From an uncultured Caldimonas sp. (GTDB lineage: Bacteria; Pseudomonadota; Gammaproteobacteria; Burkholderiales; Burkholderiaceae), in the NCBI RefSeq assembly GCF_946480305.1, contig NZ_CAMLJQ010000048.1, positions 1 to 32,617 of the forward strand: DNA of 32,617 bases, read 5' to 3'. Within the stretch, counting starts at the first letter, position 1. Every line of letters starts with the position of its first letter. A program made the position numbers and the translations under genes. Under the pieces are notes generated by a model. The model did no database searches and was not told where the DNA came from. It was given only the letters and a program-made list of their open reading frames with translations. Shown piece by piece: positions 19,869 through 28,247 of this stretch.

Positions 19869-20594
19869 ATGGAGCAATTCCTGACGCCCGAATTCTGGGT
19901 AGCCGTCGGGCAGATCATCATGATCGACATCCTGCTGGGTGGCGACAACGCCGTGGTGATCGCCCTCGCCTGCCGCAAGCTGCCGCCGGCGCAACGCCGC
20001 CTCGGCATCCTGTGGGGCACCTTCGGCGCCATCGCGCTGCGGGTCATCCTGATCTTCTTTGCACTGACGCTGCTGAAAATCTCGTTCCTGAAGATCGTCG
20101 GGGCGCTGTTGCTGCTGTGGATCGGCATCAAGCTGCTCGCTCCGGAAGACGAAGACGAGCACGCCAACATCCAGGCCAGCGACAAGCTGTGGGCCGCCGT
20201 CAAGACGGTCATCATCGCCGACTTCGTGATGAGCCTGGACAACGTGATCGCCATTGCCGGCGCAGCAGAGACCGCCGGTGAAGGCCACCAGATGCCGCTC
20301 GTGATCTTCGGCCTGCTCGTGTCGATCCCCATCATCGTGTGGGGCAGCCAGCTGGTGATCAAGCTGATGGACCGTTTCCCCATCATCATCACCGCCGGCG
20401 GCATGCTGCTCGGCTGGATCGCCGGCACGATGGCACTGAGCGACCCGGCCATGCTCACCTACCTGCCGCAAGTGCCACAGACCGACACGATGAAGTACGT
20501 CTTCGGCATCGCGGGCGCCCTGTTCGTGCTGGCCGTCGGCAAGCTGGTAGCGATGCGCGCCAAGAGCAATTCCAGCGAGTCGAGCGCAGCCTGA
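19869..20594 (+). CDS. TerC-family integral membrane protein
   Basis: This is a 241-residue protein with about seven membrane helices. The two family signatures with buried acidic residues are present: MIDILLGGDNAVVIAL near the N-terminus and DFVMSLDNVIAIAG in the middle. TerC-family proteins are linked to manganese or other metal-ion export and to tellurite resistance; recent work ties some to metal supply of exported enzymes. An acidic loop (APEDEDEHAN) lies between the halves. It is flanked by hairpin terminators and appears to be a single transcription unit. The start has AGGACAGGAC upstream. Metal specificity cannot be read from sequence. Confidence 0.93.
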   Translation: MEQFLTPEFWVAVGQIIMIDILLGGDNAVVIALACRKLPPAQRRLGILWGTFGAIALRVILIFFALTLLKISFLKIVGALLLLWIGIKLLAPEDEDEHANIQASDKLWAAVKTVIIADFVMSLDNVIAIAGAAETAGEGHQMPLVIFGLLVSIPIIVWGSQLVIKLMDRFPIIITAGGMLLGWIAGTMALSDPAMLTYLPQVPQTDTMKYVFGIAGALFVLAVGKLVAMRAKSNSSESSAA

Positions 20595-20620
20595 CGCCTT
20601 CCCGCTCCCGTGCGCTGCCA

Positions 20621-20656
20621 GGGCGCCGCTCGCAGGCGTGAGCGGCGCCCTTGTCT
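20621..20656 (+). terminator. Intrinsic terminator after the TerC gene
   Basis: GGGCGCCGCTC (20621-20631) and GAGCGGCGCCC (20640-20650) form a perfect 11-bp stem around an eight-base loop, followed by TTGTCTT. It separates the TerC gene from the signalling cassette. Confidence 0.65.
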
Positions 20657-20679
20657 TGCCTGGGGGGCTCTGCTAACGT
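20651..20679 (+). promoter_or_regulatory. Possible sigma-70-type promoter of the signalling cassette
   Basis: TTGTCT and TAACGT are spaced by 17 bases, about 45 bases before the kinase start. Each box matches consensus only partly, and the -35 overlaps the terminator tail, so this is a weak call. Confidence 0.25.
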
Positions 20680-20724
20680 GCCAGTCCACTGCTGCCGTCT
20701 GCAGCACGAAAGCACGAGCATTCG

Positions 20725-23448
20725 ATGAGCAAGAGGAAGGGAAGCGTCTGGCGGGCCGACTGGTTCGTCGGCGTTTGGGTGGTGCTGGGCGTGCTGATCC
20801 TGCACGCGGCGACCGATTTCATCGGCGTCCTCGAACGGCGCTATTACGACTTCGGCATGGAAAGCGCCGCACGGGCGCCGTCCGACCGCATCGCCGTCAT
20901 CGCGATCGACGACCAGAGCATCGCCAACATCGGCCGCTGGCCCTGGTCGCGCGACATCCACGCGCAGCTGATCGACAAGCTGACCGAAGCGCGCGCCAAG
21001 ACGATCGTCCACACCGCCTTCTTCTTCGAGCCGCAGCAGGATCGCGGGCTGGCTTACATCCGCCAGTTGCGTCAATTGCCCGCCGTGGCGGGCGATCCCG
21101 CCGCCGCGAAGCTGCTGCAGGACGCCGAGGCCGCGCTCGACACCGACTCCCGCCTCGCGGCCAGCATGGCGAAGGCCGGCAACGTGCTGCTGGCCTCCGA
21201 CCTGCGGCTGGGCGATCCGCTCGGCCGCCCCGACCGCCCGCTGCCCGACTTCGCACTCGCCAGCACGCTCGACCCGACCGGGGCCTTCCTCGTGACCGCC
21301 ATCGGCACGCAGCAACCGATCGAGATGCTCGGCGCCAAGTCCGCGGGCGTCGGCCACCTGCGGCAGGTGCAGGACCCTGACGGTGCGATCCGCCGCGACG
21401 CCCTGCTGATCGATTACTACGGCCGCGCCGTGCCGTCGTTGCCGTTGCTGGCCGCCGCCCGCAGCCTGAACCTGGGCCTGGGCGACGTGAAGATCGGCAC
21501 CGGCGACGTGATCGAGGTGGGCCGCCTGAAGATCGTCACCGACGGCGCGGCCCTGATGCGCCCTCACTTCTATGCCACGGGTGGCAAACCGGCCTTTCCG
21601 ATCGATTCGTTCTACGACGTGATCAGCGGCAAGATCCCGGCCTCCAAATACGCCGACAAGATCGTGCTGATCGGCGCAACCGCCGCCGGCGTGGGCACCA
21701 CGCTGCCAACGCCCGTTGCCGCGTCGATGACGCCGGTCGAAACGATGGCTCACATCACGTCGAGCATCCTGTCGGAGCATTTCGTCATAACGCCCGGCTG
21801 GGCGCAGGGTTTGCAGCTCGGTGCCGTGGTACTGGTGGCGCTGTACCTGATCGCGCTGCTGCCCCGGCTGTCGGCAGGTGTCGGCGCCACCGCCACCGGC
21901 CTCGTGCTGCTGGTGCTGCTGGTCGGCGAACTGGTGCTGCTCAGCCAGATGGCGGTGTGGGTGCAGTTCGTGCTGCCGGCGGCGCTGCTGCTGATCGGCC
22001 ACCTGCTGCTCACCACCAAACGCTTCCTCGTCACCGAGGCAGGCAAGATCAAGTCGGATGAAGAATCCGCCGAGACCAACCGCATGCTCGGCCTCGCGTT
22101 GCAGGGGCAGGGCCAGCTCGACATGGCGTTCGACAAGTTCCGCCGGGTGCCGCTGTCGCCGCCGGTGATGGACAACCTCTACAACCTCGCGCTCGACTTC
22201 GAGCGCAAGCGCCAGTTCAACAAGGCGCAGGCGGTCTACGAGCACATGGCGAGCTACGACCGCAAGTACAAGGACCTCGAAACCAAACTGGCACGCGCGA
22301 AGAATCTGTCGGAAACGGTCATGCTGGGCGGCGGTACCTCGTCGGCCGGCGCCACCGTGTTGCTGGGCAACGGCCAGGTCGAGAAGCCGATGCTCGGCCG
22401 CTACCAGGTGGAAAAGGAGCTCGGCAAGGGTGCGATGGGCGTCGTCTACCTAGGCAAGGATCCGAAGATCGGCCGCATGGTCGCCATCAAGACGATGGCA
22501 CTGAGCCAGGAATTCGAGGGCGCCGAGCTCGACGATGCACGCGAGCGCTTCTTCCGCGAGGCCGAAACCGCCGGCCGGCTGCAGCACCCGAACATCGTGA
22601 CCATCTTCGACGCCGGCGAGGAGCACGACCTCGCCTACATCGCGATGGAGTTCCTCAAGGGGCAGGATCTGGTGCCCTACAGCCGCCCCGGCGCCTTGCT
22701 GCCGCCGGCCAGGGCGGTGTCGATCGTCGCCCGCGTGGCCCAGGCGCTGGCCTACGCGCACGCGCAGGGCGTCGTCCACCGCGACATCAAACCGGCCAAC
22801 ATCATGTACGACCCGGCGGCCGACACGGTGAAGGTCACCGACTTCGGCATTGCACGGATCACCGATTCGTCACGCACCAAGACCGGCATGGTGCTGGGCA
22901 CGCCGTCGTTCATGTCGCCCGAACAGATGGCCGGCCGCAAGATCGACGGGCGCAGCGATCTCTACTCGTTGGGGGTCACGCTGTTCCAGCTGCTGACGGG
23001 CCAGCTCCCCTTCCGCGGCGATTCGATGGCCGAGTTGATGTACAAGATTGCCAATGAGCCGGCACCCGACATCCGTACGCTGCGCCCGGAACTGCCCGAG
23101 GCCCTGGCCAACATCGTCGCGCTCGCTATGGAAAAGCGCCCCGAGATCCGCTACGCCGACGGGCAGCAGCTGGCAGCCGATCTGTTGAAAGTGGCCGGTC
23201 AGCTCCCCGACGCAGCGCCCGCCGTCGACGACGGCGCCACCACGGTGCTGCCGCCCGGTGCTGCGGCTGCCGCAATCGCCAGGGCAGGCACAGGGTATGC
23301 TGCAACTGCCGCCGTACAGCAGTCGGCCGCCGAACCCACGATGAAACTGCCCCCCCGTGACCAAGGGGGGACATCGAGCGTGGCGGGTGGCGATCCACGG
23401 CACAATCCAGCCCACCCGGCGGCCCCTGTATCCAAGCCCAAACAATAG
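20725..23448 (+). CDS. CHASE2-domain transmembrane Ser/Thr protein kinase
   Basis: This is a 907-residue membrane kinase. After one N-terminal membrane helix (about 15-32), residues about 35-350 form a periplasmic CHASE2 sensor (for example IAVIAIDDQSIANIGRWPWS). Three membrane helices follow at about 358-435, then a helical TPR-like stretch (about 450-520, NLALDFERKRQFNKAQAVYE). The Hanks-type kinase domain starts at 556, with the glycine loop G567-K-G-A-M-G572, Lys589 in VAIK, HRDIKPAN at 685-692 and DFG at 706-708. GTPSFMSPEQ marks the activation segment. All catalytic residues are present, so it should be active. The last 80 residues are Pro/Ala-rich and probably disordered. It heads a co-directional cassette with PP2C, FHA, cyclase and phosphodiesterase genes. 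The external signal is unknown. Confidence 0.95.
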   Translation: MSKRKGSVWRADWFVGVWVVLGVLILHAATDFIGVLERRYYDFGMESAARAPSDRIAVIAIDDQSIANIGRWPWSRDIHAQLIDKLTEARAKTIVHTAFFFEPQQDRGLAYIRQLRQLPAVAGDPAAAKLLQDAEAALDTDSRLAASMAKAGNVLLASDLRLGDPLGRPDRPLPDFALASTLDPTGAFLVTAIGTQQPIEMLGAKSAGVGHLRQVQDPDGAIRRDALLIDYYGRAVPSLPLLAAARSLNLGLGDVKIGTGDVIEVGRLKIVTDGAALMRPHFYATGGKPAFPIDSFYDVISGKIPASKYADKIVLIGATAAGVGTTLPTPVAASMTPVETMAHITSSILSEHFVITPGWAQGLQLGAVVLVALYLIALLPRLSAGVGATATGLVLLVLLVGELVLLSQMAVWVQFVLPAALLLIGHLLLTTKRFLVTEAGKIKSDEESAETNRMLGLALQGQGQLDMAFDKFRRVPLSPPVMDNLYNLALDFERKRQFNKAQAVYEHMASYDRKYKDLETKLARAKNLSETVMLGGGTSSAGATVLLGNGQVEKPMLGRYQVEKELGKGAMGVVYLGKDPKIGRMVAIKTMALSQEFEGAELDDARERFFREAETAGRLQHPNIVTIFDAGEEHDLAYIAMEFLKGQDLVPYSRPGALLPPARAVSIVARVAQALAYAHAQGVVHRDIKPANIMYDPAADTVKVTDFGIARITDSSRTKTGMVLGTPSFMSPEQMAGRKIDGRSDLYSLGVTLFQLLTGQLPFRGDSMAELMYKIANEPAPDIRTLRPELPEALANIVALAMEKRPEIRYADGQQLAADLLKVAGQLPDAAPAVDDGATTVLPPGAAAAAIARAGTGYAATAAVQQSAAEPTMKLPPRDQGGTSSVAGGDPRHNPAHPAAPVSKPKQ
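23350..23370. repeat. C-run/G-run hairpin inside the kinase 3' end
   Basis: CCCCCC-GTGACCAA-GGGGGG forms a 6-bp hairpin in the coding sequence for the kinase's disordered tail. Its composition resembles extragenic palindromes. It may be a repeat unit that entered the gene end, or a local structure affecting readthrough to the phosphatase gene. Confidence 0.3.
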
Positions 23449-23472
23449 GTGCCGGCCTTGAGTTCCGCTTCC

Positions 23473-24255
23473 ATGCTTTTCGAGTTCTTCAGCCTCACAG
23501 ACCCTGGTCGCGCACGCGACAACAACGAAGACTCGACAGCCGTGGACGAGCAGGCTGGCCTTGCCGTTCTGGCCGATGGCATGGGAGGCTACAACGCAGG
23601 CGAAATTGCCAGCGGCATGGCCACCGCCTTCATCAAATCGGAGTTGGGGCGCTGGCTGACGGAAGCGTCCGCCAATGCCACCGACACCGACGTGCGGCGC
23701 GCAATGGACATCTGCGTCGACAACGCCAACCGGGCCATCTTCAACGCCGCCAATTCCAACCCGCAGTACGCCGGCATGGGCACCACGCTGGTGGTCGCCG
23801 TGCTGCGCGAGGGTCGCCTGCTCATGGGCCACATCGGCGATTCGCGGGGCTACCGTTTCCGCAACGGCAAGCTCACGCAGATCACGAAGGACCACTCGCT
23901 GCTGCAGGAACAGATCGACGCGGGCCTGATCACCCCCGAACAGGCGGCTTTTTCCTCGAACAAGAACCTCGTGACCCGCGCCGTCGGGGTCGAAGACAAC
24001 GTCCTGCTCGAAACACACCTGCACGACGTGCTCTCGGGCGATATGTTCCTGCTGTGCTCGGACGGCCTGTCCGACATGATCAGCGACAACCAGATCGCCG
24101 CGGTGTTGCAAAGTGCCAACGACTTACGGGAAGCCGGTACCGGCCTGGTAGCTGCCGCCAATGCCGCAGGCGGACGGGATAATATCGCCGTCGTGCTGGT
24201 GCGCGCCCAGGGCGCTGCCGCCGGCGGCCGATCATGGTGGCCATTCAGGCGCTGA
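23473..24255 (+). CDS. PP2C-family protein serine/threonine phosphatase
   Basis: This protein has about 260 residues and is a metal-dependent PPM/PP2C phosphatase. The conserved acidic motifs that bind two metal ions are present: RDNNEDS near the start, LADGMGGYNAGE, GHIGDSRGYR, SDGLSDMI and GGRDNIAVVLV. The start is uncertain. A GTG lies directly after the kinase stop (23449), a TTG follows at 23458 with AGGTG six bases before it, and the first ATG is at 23473; I use the ATG because the domain begins right after it. It has no membrane segment and should act in the cytoplasm, most simply reversing phosphorylation by the kinase encoded just upstream. Confidence 0.94.
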   Translation: MLFEFFSLTDPGRARDNNEDSTAVDEQAGLAVLADGMGGYNAGEIASGMATAFIKSELGRWLTEASANATDTDVRRAMDICVDNANRAIFNAANSNPQYAGMGTTLVVAVLREGRLLMGHIGDSRGYRFRNGKLTQITKDHSLLQEQIDAGLITPEQAAFSSNKNLVTRAVGVEDNVLLETHLHDVLSGDMFLLCSDGLSDMISDNQIAAVLQSANDLREAGTGLVAAANAAGGRDNIAVVLVRAQGAAAGGRSWWPFRR

Positions 24256-24304
24256 AGCGCAGTACACAAACAGCGTCGCAAGAGACATTTAACAGAGGTC
24301 AAGC

Positions 24305-24985
24305 ATGGGGAAACTGGTCGTTTCGCTCGACGGGGTGGTGATCAAGGAGGTACAGCTCACCAAGGACAAGACCACTCTTGGCCGGCGTCCCTACAACGAC
24401 ATCGTCATCGACAACCTCGCCGTCAGCGGCGAGCACGCCGTGCTCCAGATGGTGGGGCAGGACGTGTTCATCGAAGACCTCAACAGCACCAACGGCACCT
24501 ACATCAACGGCAAGGCCGTCAAAAAACAACTGCTCACGCACAACGACACCGTCGAGATCGGCAAGTACAAGATCAAGTACCTGACCGACGAAGTGCACGA
24601 GTACGAGAAAACCATGGTGATGAAACCGGGCGCCGTTCCCGGAGCACCGGCGGGTGGTTTGCCACCGGCGCATTCACCCTTGAGCACCCCCTCCGGCTTT
24701 GGCGGCCTGAGCGGCACTCCGGTGCCAGCCGCCTCGATCAAGGTCTTGAACGGCGCGGCTGCCGGGCGTGAGGTGAGCCTCACCAAGGTCGTCACCACGG
24801 TCGGCAAGCCGGGCGTGCAGGTCGCCTCCATCACCAAGCGGCCGGGCGGGTACGTCTTCGCCCACGTTGAAGGCGCGATGAAACCCACCGTCAATGGCAA
24901 CGCCGTCGGCAACGACCCCGTGCATCTGAAGAACGGCGACGTCATCGAGCTCGCCGGCACGCAGATGCAGTTCGTGCAGTTCTGA
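24305..24985 (+). CDS. FHA-domain protein with a second, degenerate FHA-like domain
   Basis: This is a 226-residue cytoplasmic protein. Residues 1 to about 95 form a forkhead-associated domain with the phosphothreonine-binding signatures GRRPYNDIVI, SGEHA and NSTNGTYING. A Pro/Gly/Ala-rich linker (about 108-140) follows. The last 85 residues repeat the FHA architecture (TVGKPGVQVASITKR, then PTVNGNAVGN and LKNGDVIELAGTQMQFV) but lack the Arg and Ser-x-x-His pair that contact phosphate. The first domain should read phosphorylated substrates of the neighbouring kinase; the second may be a structural or partner-binding module. It lies 49 bases after the phosphatase and 69 before the cyclase. Confidence 0.93.
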   Translation: MGKLVVSLDGVVIKEVQLTKDKTTLGRRPYNDIVIDNLAVSGEHAVLQMVGQDVFIEDLNSTNGTYINGKAVKKQLLTHNDTVEIGKYKIKYLTDEVHEYEKTMVMKPGAVPGAPAGGLPPAHSPLSTPSGFGGLSGTPVPAASIKVLNGAAAGREVSLTKVVTTVGKPGVQVASITKRPGGYVFAHVEGAMKPTVNGNAVGNDPVHLKNGDVIELAGTQMQFVQF

Positions 24986-24993
24986 GCACGAAC

Positions 24994-25022
24994 GGGCGCC
25001 CGCCGTCGATGCCGCGGCGCCC
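24994..25022 (+). other. Hairpin between the FHA and cyclase genes
   Basis: GGGCGCC (24994-25000) and GGCGCCC (25016-25022) are perfect 7-base complements with a 15-base GC-rich loop. No T-run follows. It may lower, rather than end, transcription into the cyclase gene. Confidence 0.3.
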
Positions 25023-25054
25023 TACCCCTGCCGCCGGTCCGCCTGAGGAACACC

Positions 25055-27298
25055 TTGTACGCCACGCAGTACTGGCCGCGGTTGCTGATGGCCGCCGTTC
25101 CGCTGCTGCTGGCGCTGCTGCATGCCGTCGACCTCGTTCCGCTGGGGTTCGTGCGGCAGCTCGACCACGCCATCTATGACGCGCGCTTGCGCGCGACCAT
25201 GCCGCACACGCGCGACGAGCGCATCGTCATCGTCGACATCGACGAAAAAAGCCTGGCCGAGGTCGGCCGCTGGCCGTGGCCTCGCGATCGCATGGCGGCA
25301 CTGGCCGGCGAGTTGTTCGCTCGGCAACAAGTCGGGCTCGTGGGGTTCGACGTCGTGTTTCCGGAGCCGGACACCAGTTCCGGGCTCGCGCAGCTCGAAC
25401 GGCTCGCGGCCGACGAACTCAAGGGCATCGCCGCTTTCGAGGCCAAGCTGCAGCAATTGCGCGGGCCGCTGAACTTCGACGCCCGCTTTGCCGATGCACT
25501 GCGCGGGCGCCCCGCGGTGCTCGGCTACTACTTCACCAGCGACCGCAATGGGCGCACGAGCGGCGTGCTGCCGGCCCCGGTGATGGACCGCACCGACCTC
25601 GCCGGGCGCCCCGTTCCCTTCACCCGCTGGGACGGCTATGGCGCCAACCTGCCTTTGCTGGCGCAGGCGGTACCGCGCGCGGGCTTTTTCAACTCGATCC
25701 AGGACCCGGACGGGATCGTGCGCTCGGTGCCGGTCATTGCCGAACACGAAGGCAAGTACTACGAATCGCTCGCGCTGGCGATGTTCCGCAGCCTGAACGG
25801 CTGGCCGGCCGTGCAGCCCGGATTCCCGGCCGAGCGGTGGCTGCCGCGCAGCTACCAGGGACTCGAAAGCATCCAGCTTCGCGTGCCCGGCACTGCGCCG
25901 ATCGCCATACCGGTCGACGCCCGCGTGAGCGCACTGGTGCCCTTCCGTGGTCGCGGCGGGCCGAACGGCGGGTCGTTCCGGTATATATCGGCGTCCGACG
26001 TGCTCCAGGGCAAGCTGCCCGCAGGCGAGCTGAAGGGCAAGATCGTGCTCGTCGGCACCACCGCCCCGGGCATGTACGACCTGCGTGCCACCCCGGTGGA
26101 GGAGGTGTACCCGGGCGTTGAAGTGCATGCCAACCTGCTCGCGGGCATGCTCGACCGCAACCTGCCGGTTCAGCCCGATTACTCGCTGGGCTACGAGGTC
26201 ATGATGCTGCTGCTCGTCGGCATCGGGCTGGGCCTGCTGCTGCCGCGCCTGACCGCCCTGCAGGCGATAGCCGCCACCGCGGGCACGCTGGTCGCGCTGG
26301 TCGCGCTGAACACTTGGCTGTACCTCGCGGCGTCGCTCGTGATGCCGCTCGCGTCGCTGTTGCTGCTCGTCGCCGCGGTGTTCGCCGTCAACATGTCGTA
26401 CGGATACTTCTTCGAAGGCCGTACGCGCCGGGCGCTGACGCGCCTGTTCGGCACCTATGTGCCGCCGGAGCTGGTCGACGAGATGGCGCGCGATCCGGCG
26501 CACTACGGCATGGAAGCTGCCAGCAAGCCGCTCACGGTCTTGTTCTGCGACATCCGCAATTTCACGCAGCTGTCCGAATCGATGCAGCCGCAAGCCGTGC
26601 GCGAACTCGTCAACCGGTTCTTCTCGCGCATGACCGACGTCGTCCGCGAGCACCGCGGCACCTTGGACAAGTACATCGGCGACGCCGTCATGGCCTTCTG
26701 GGGTGCACCGCTCGACGAGCCCCGGCATGCGGAATGTGCCGTCAAGGCCGCGCAGGCCATGCTGCGCGCATTGGCGCCGCTGAACGCCGAGCTGAAGACG
26801 CGCGGCCTGCCGGAAATATCAGTAGGCATCGGCATCAACACCGGCATGATGTGCGTCGGCGACATGGGCTCCACCGCGCGTCGCAGCTACACGGTGGTCG
26901 GCGACGCGGTCAACCTCGCATCGCGCATCGAGACACTCACCCGCAGCTACGGTCTGGATGTACTGGCCGGCGAAGGCACGCGCGACGCCGCCAACCACCT
27001 CGCCTGGCAGGAGGTTGACCGCGTGCGCGTCAAGGGCAAGGACCGGGCGGTGACCCTCTATACCCCCCTGACCGGCTCGCCGGACACCGACAAGGCGCTC
27101 GCCAGCGAGCTCATGGCGTGGCATATGGCACTGAAAGCCTATCGAATGCAGGACTGGGACCAGGCAGACGTTCAACTGTTGAATTTGCAACGCTTGAATC
27201 CGGAAAAGCGGCTGTACAGTCTGTTTGCCTACCGCGTGGCGCACTTGCGCAAGCATCCGCCGCCCGCCGGATGGGACGGGGCCTTCGAGGCCAAATAA
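25055..27298 (+). CDS. CHASE2-domain class III adenylate cyclase
   Basis: This is a 747-residue membrane cyclase. A first membrane helix (about 10-28) is followed by a periplasmic CHASE2 domain to about residue 370 (IVIVDIDEKSLAEVGRWPWP), three membrane helices (about 379-455) and a cytoplasmic class III cyclase domain at about 485-665. Metal-binding aspartates are Asp499 (VLFCDIRNF) and Asp543 (DKYIGDAV). Lys539 in the same motif and the SYTVVGDAVNLASR segment supply the adenine-recognition and transition-state residues, favouring cAMP over cGMP. A short helical tail follows. Translation probably starts at TTG 25055, with TGAGGAA five bases before it. The CHASE2 domain is of the same type as in the cassette's kinase, so both may sense the same or related signals. 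Confidence 0.94.
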   Translation: MYATQYWPRLLMAAVPLLLALLHAVDLVPLGFVRQLDHAIYDARLRATMPHTRDERIVIVDIDEKSLAEVGRWPWPRDRMAALAGELFARQQVGLVGFDVVFPEPDTSSGLAQLERLAADELKGIAAFEAKLQQLRGPLNFDARFADALRGRPAVLGYYFTSDRNGRTSGVLPAPVMDRTDLAGRPVPFTRWDGYGANLPLLAQAVPRAGFFNSIQDPDGIVRSVPVIAEHEGKYYESLALAMFRSLNGWPAVQPGFPAERWLPRSYQGLESIQLRVPGTAPIAIPVDARVSALVPFRGRGGPNGGSFRYISASDVLQGKLPAGELKGKIVLVGTTAPGMYDLRATPVEEVYPGVEVHANLLAGMLDRNLPVQPDYSLGYEVMMLLLVGIGLGLLLPRLTALQAIAATAGTLVALVALNTWLYLAASLVMPLASLLLLVAAVFAVNMSYGYFFEGRTRRALTRLFGTYVPPELVDEMARDPAHYGMEAASKPLTVLFCDIRNFTQLSESMQPQAVRELVNRFFSRMTDVVREHRGTLDKYIGDAVMAFWGAPLDEPRHAECAVKAAQAMLRALAPLNAELKTRGLPEISVGIGINTGMMCVGDMGSTARRSYTVVGDAVNLASRIETLTRSYGLDVLAGEGTRDAANHLAWQEVDRVRVKGKDRAVTLYTPLTGSPDTDKALASELMAWHMALKAYRMQDWDQADVQLLNLQRLNPEKRLYSLFAYRVAHLRKHPPPAGWDGAFEAK

Positions 27299-27325
27299 AA
27301 GACTGATCTCAGGAACCGCGCACAG

Positions 27326-28087
27326 ATGAAAGTCCGCGTGTTGGGCTGCTCCGGCGCCATCGCAGCAGGATGCAAGACCACGTCCTTCCTGCTCGACGAC
27401 GACCTCCTCGTCGATGCCGGCACCGGCGTGGGCGACCTCACGCTCGACGAACTCGCGCGCATCAACCACATCCTCGTCACCCACTCGCACCTCGACCACA
27501 TCGTGTCGATCCCGCTGCTGGTCGACAGCGTGATGAACCGCCGCACCAAGCCCATCGTCGTGCACGCGCTGCCGCAGACGATCGCCGCGCTGCGCCAGCA
27601 CATCCTCAACTGGGTGATCTGGCCGGATTTCACGCAGTTGCCGACGCGCGAGCAACCGGTGCTGCAGCTGGAGCCGTTGAACACCGGCGACGTGCTCGAC
27701 CTCGCCGGCAAACGCATCGAAGTGCTGCCCGCCGAACACACCGTACCCGCCGTGGGTTACGCCGTCGAAGGGCGCACCGGCTGGTGGGCCTTCACGGGCG
27801 ACACCGGCCCCAACCCTGCGCTGTGGCCCGTGTTGGGCAAACGCCGCGTGTCGATGCTGGTGATCGAAACCGCATTCGGCGACAGCGAACAGGAGCTTGC
27901 GCGCGTCAGCAAGCACCTGTCGCCCAGCACACTCTCTGAAGAGCTGCGCGGCCTCGCGCGCGACGTGCCCGTGTTCGTCACCCACGCCAAGCCCGGCGAA
28001 ATGGGCTCCATCGTCACCCAGGTACACGCGCTCGATTCCGGCCACCGCATCGAGCACCTCGAGGCCGGCCAGGTCTTCGTGATCTGA
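27326..28087 (+). CDS. Class II 3',5'-cyclic-nucleotide phosphodiesterase
   Basis: This is a 253-residue metallo-beta-lactamase-fold phosphodiesterase. The class II signature H-x-H-L-D-H is in THSHLDHI (His53, His55, Asp57, His58). Further metal ligands are expected in [18 protein letters not shown] and [12 protein letters not shown], all present. The family hydrolyses cAMP and/or cGMP. No signal peptide is seen, so it should act in the cytoplasm, opposing the cyclase 27 bases upstream. AGGAA precedes the ATG by about ten bases. It ends the signalling cassette; the pilin promoter region follows. Confidence 0.93.
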   Translation: MKVRVLGCSGAIAAGCKTTSFLLDDDLLVDAGTGVGDLTLDELARINHILVTHSHLDHIVSIPLLVDSVMNRRTKPIVVHALPQTIAALRQHILNWVIWPDFTQLPTREQPVLQLEPLNTGDVLDLAGKRIEVLPAEHTVPAVGYAVEGRTGWWAFTGDTGPNPALWPVLGKRRVSMLVIETAFGDSEQELARVSKHLSPSTLSEELRGLARDVPVFVTHAKPGEMGSIVTQVHALDSGHRIEHLEAGQVFVI

Positions 28088-28157
28088 CCATTCCTGTCAC
28101 CTGCGCCCATCGCGTGACACGACCCGTCTCAAAGCTGACGCCGACGCGTCACATTTC

Positions 28158-28173
28158 CGTGCGGTAGATCACA
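28158..28173 (+). promoter_or_regulatory. Possible CRP/Vfr-like half-site upstream of pilA
   Basis: CGTGC-GGTAGA-TCACA matches the TGTGA-N6-TCACA pattern with a perfect right half and a poor left half, centred about 54 bases before the predicted start of transcription. Other dyads (TGTCAC-N13-GTGACA at 28095-28119, TGACG-N6-CGTCA at 28136-28151) crowd the same gap. The call is weak. Confidence 0.25.
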
Positions 28174-28192
28174 GTCCTTTGGCCCCACGCCC

Positions 28193-28208
28193 TGGCACAC
28201 GGCCTGCA
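28193..28208 (+). promoter_or_regulatory. Sigma-54 (RpoN) promoter of pilA
   Basis: TGGCACACGGCCTGCA matches the sigma-54 consensus TGGCACG-N4-TTGCA at all but two defined positions, with the invariant GG and GC at the required spacing. It predicts transcription starting near 28219, about 30 bases before the pilA ATG. Pilin genes of Pseudomonas and relatives are known to use sigma-54 with PilR. Confidence 0.75.
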
Positions 28209-28247
28209 TTGTTCTCCACGCTTCCTCAAACCCCCGAAGGAGAAATC

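Noticed and set aside
20455..22245. Open frame of about 600 codons antisense to the TerC end and the kinase sensor domain
   Set aside because: It is low-complexity Gln/His/Arg-rich sequence covering a terminator and parts of two recognised genes, so it is a shadow.
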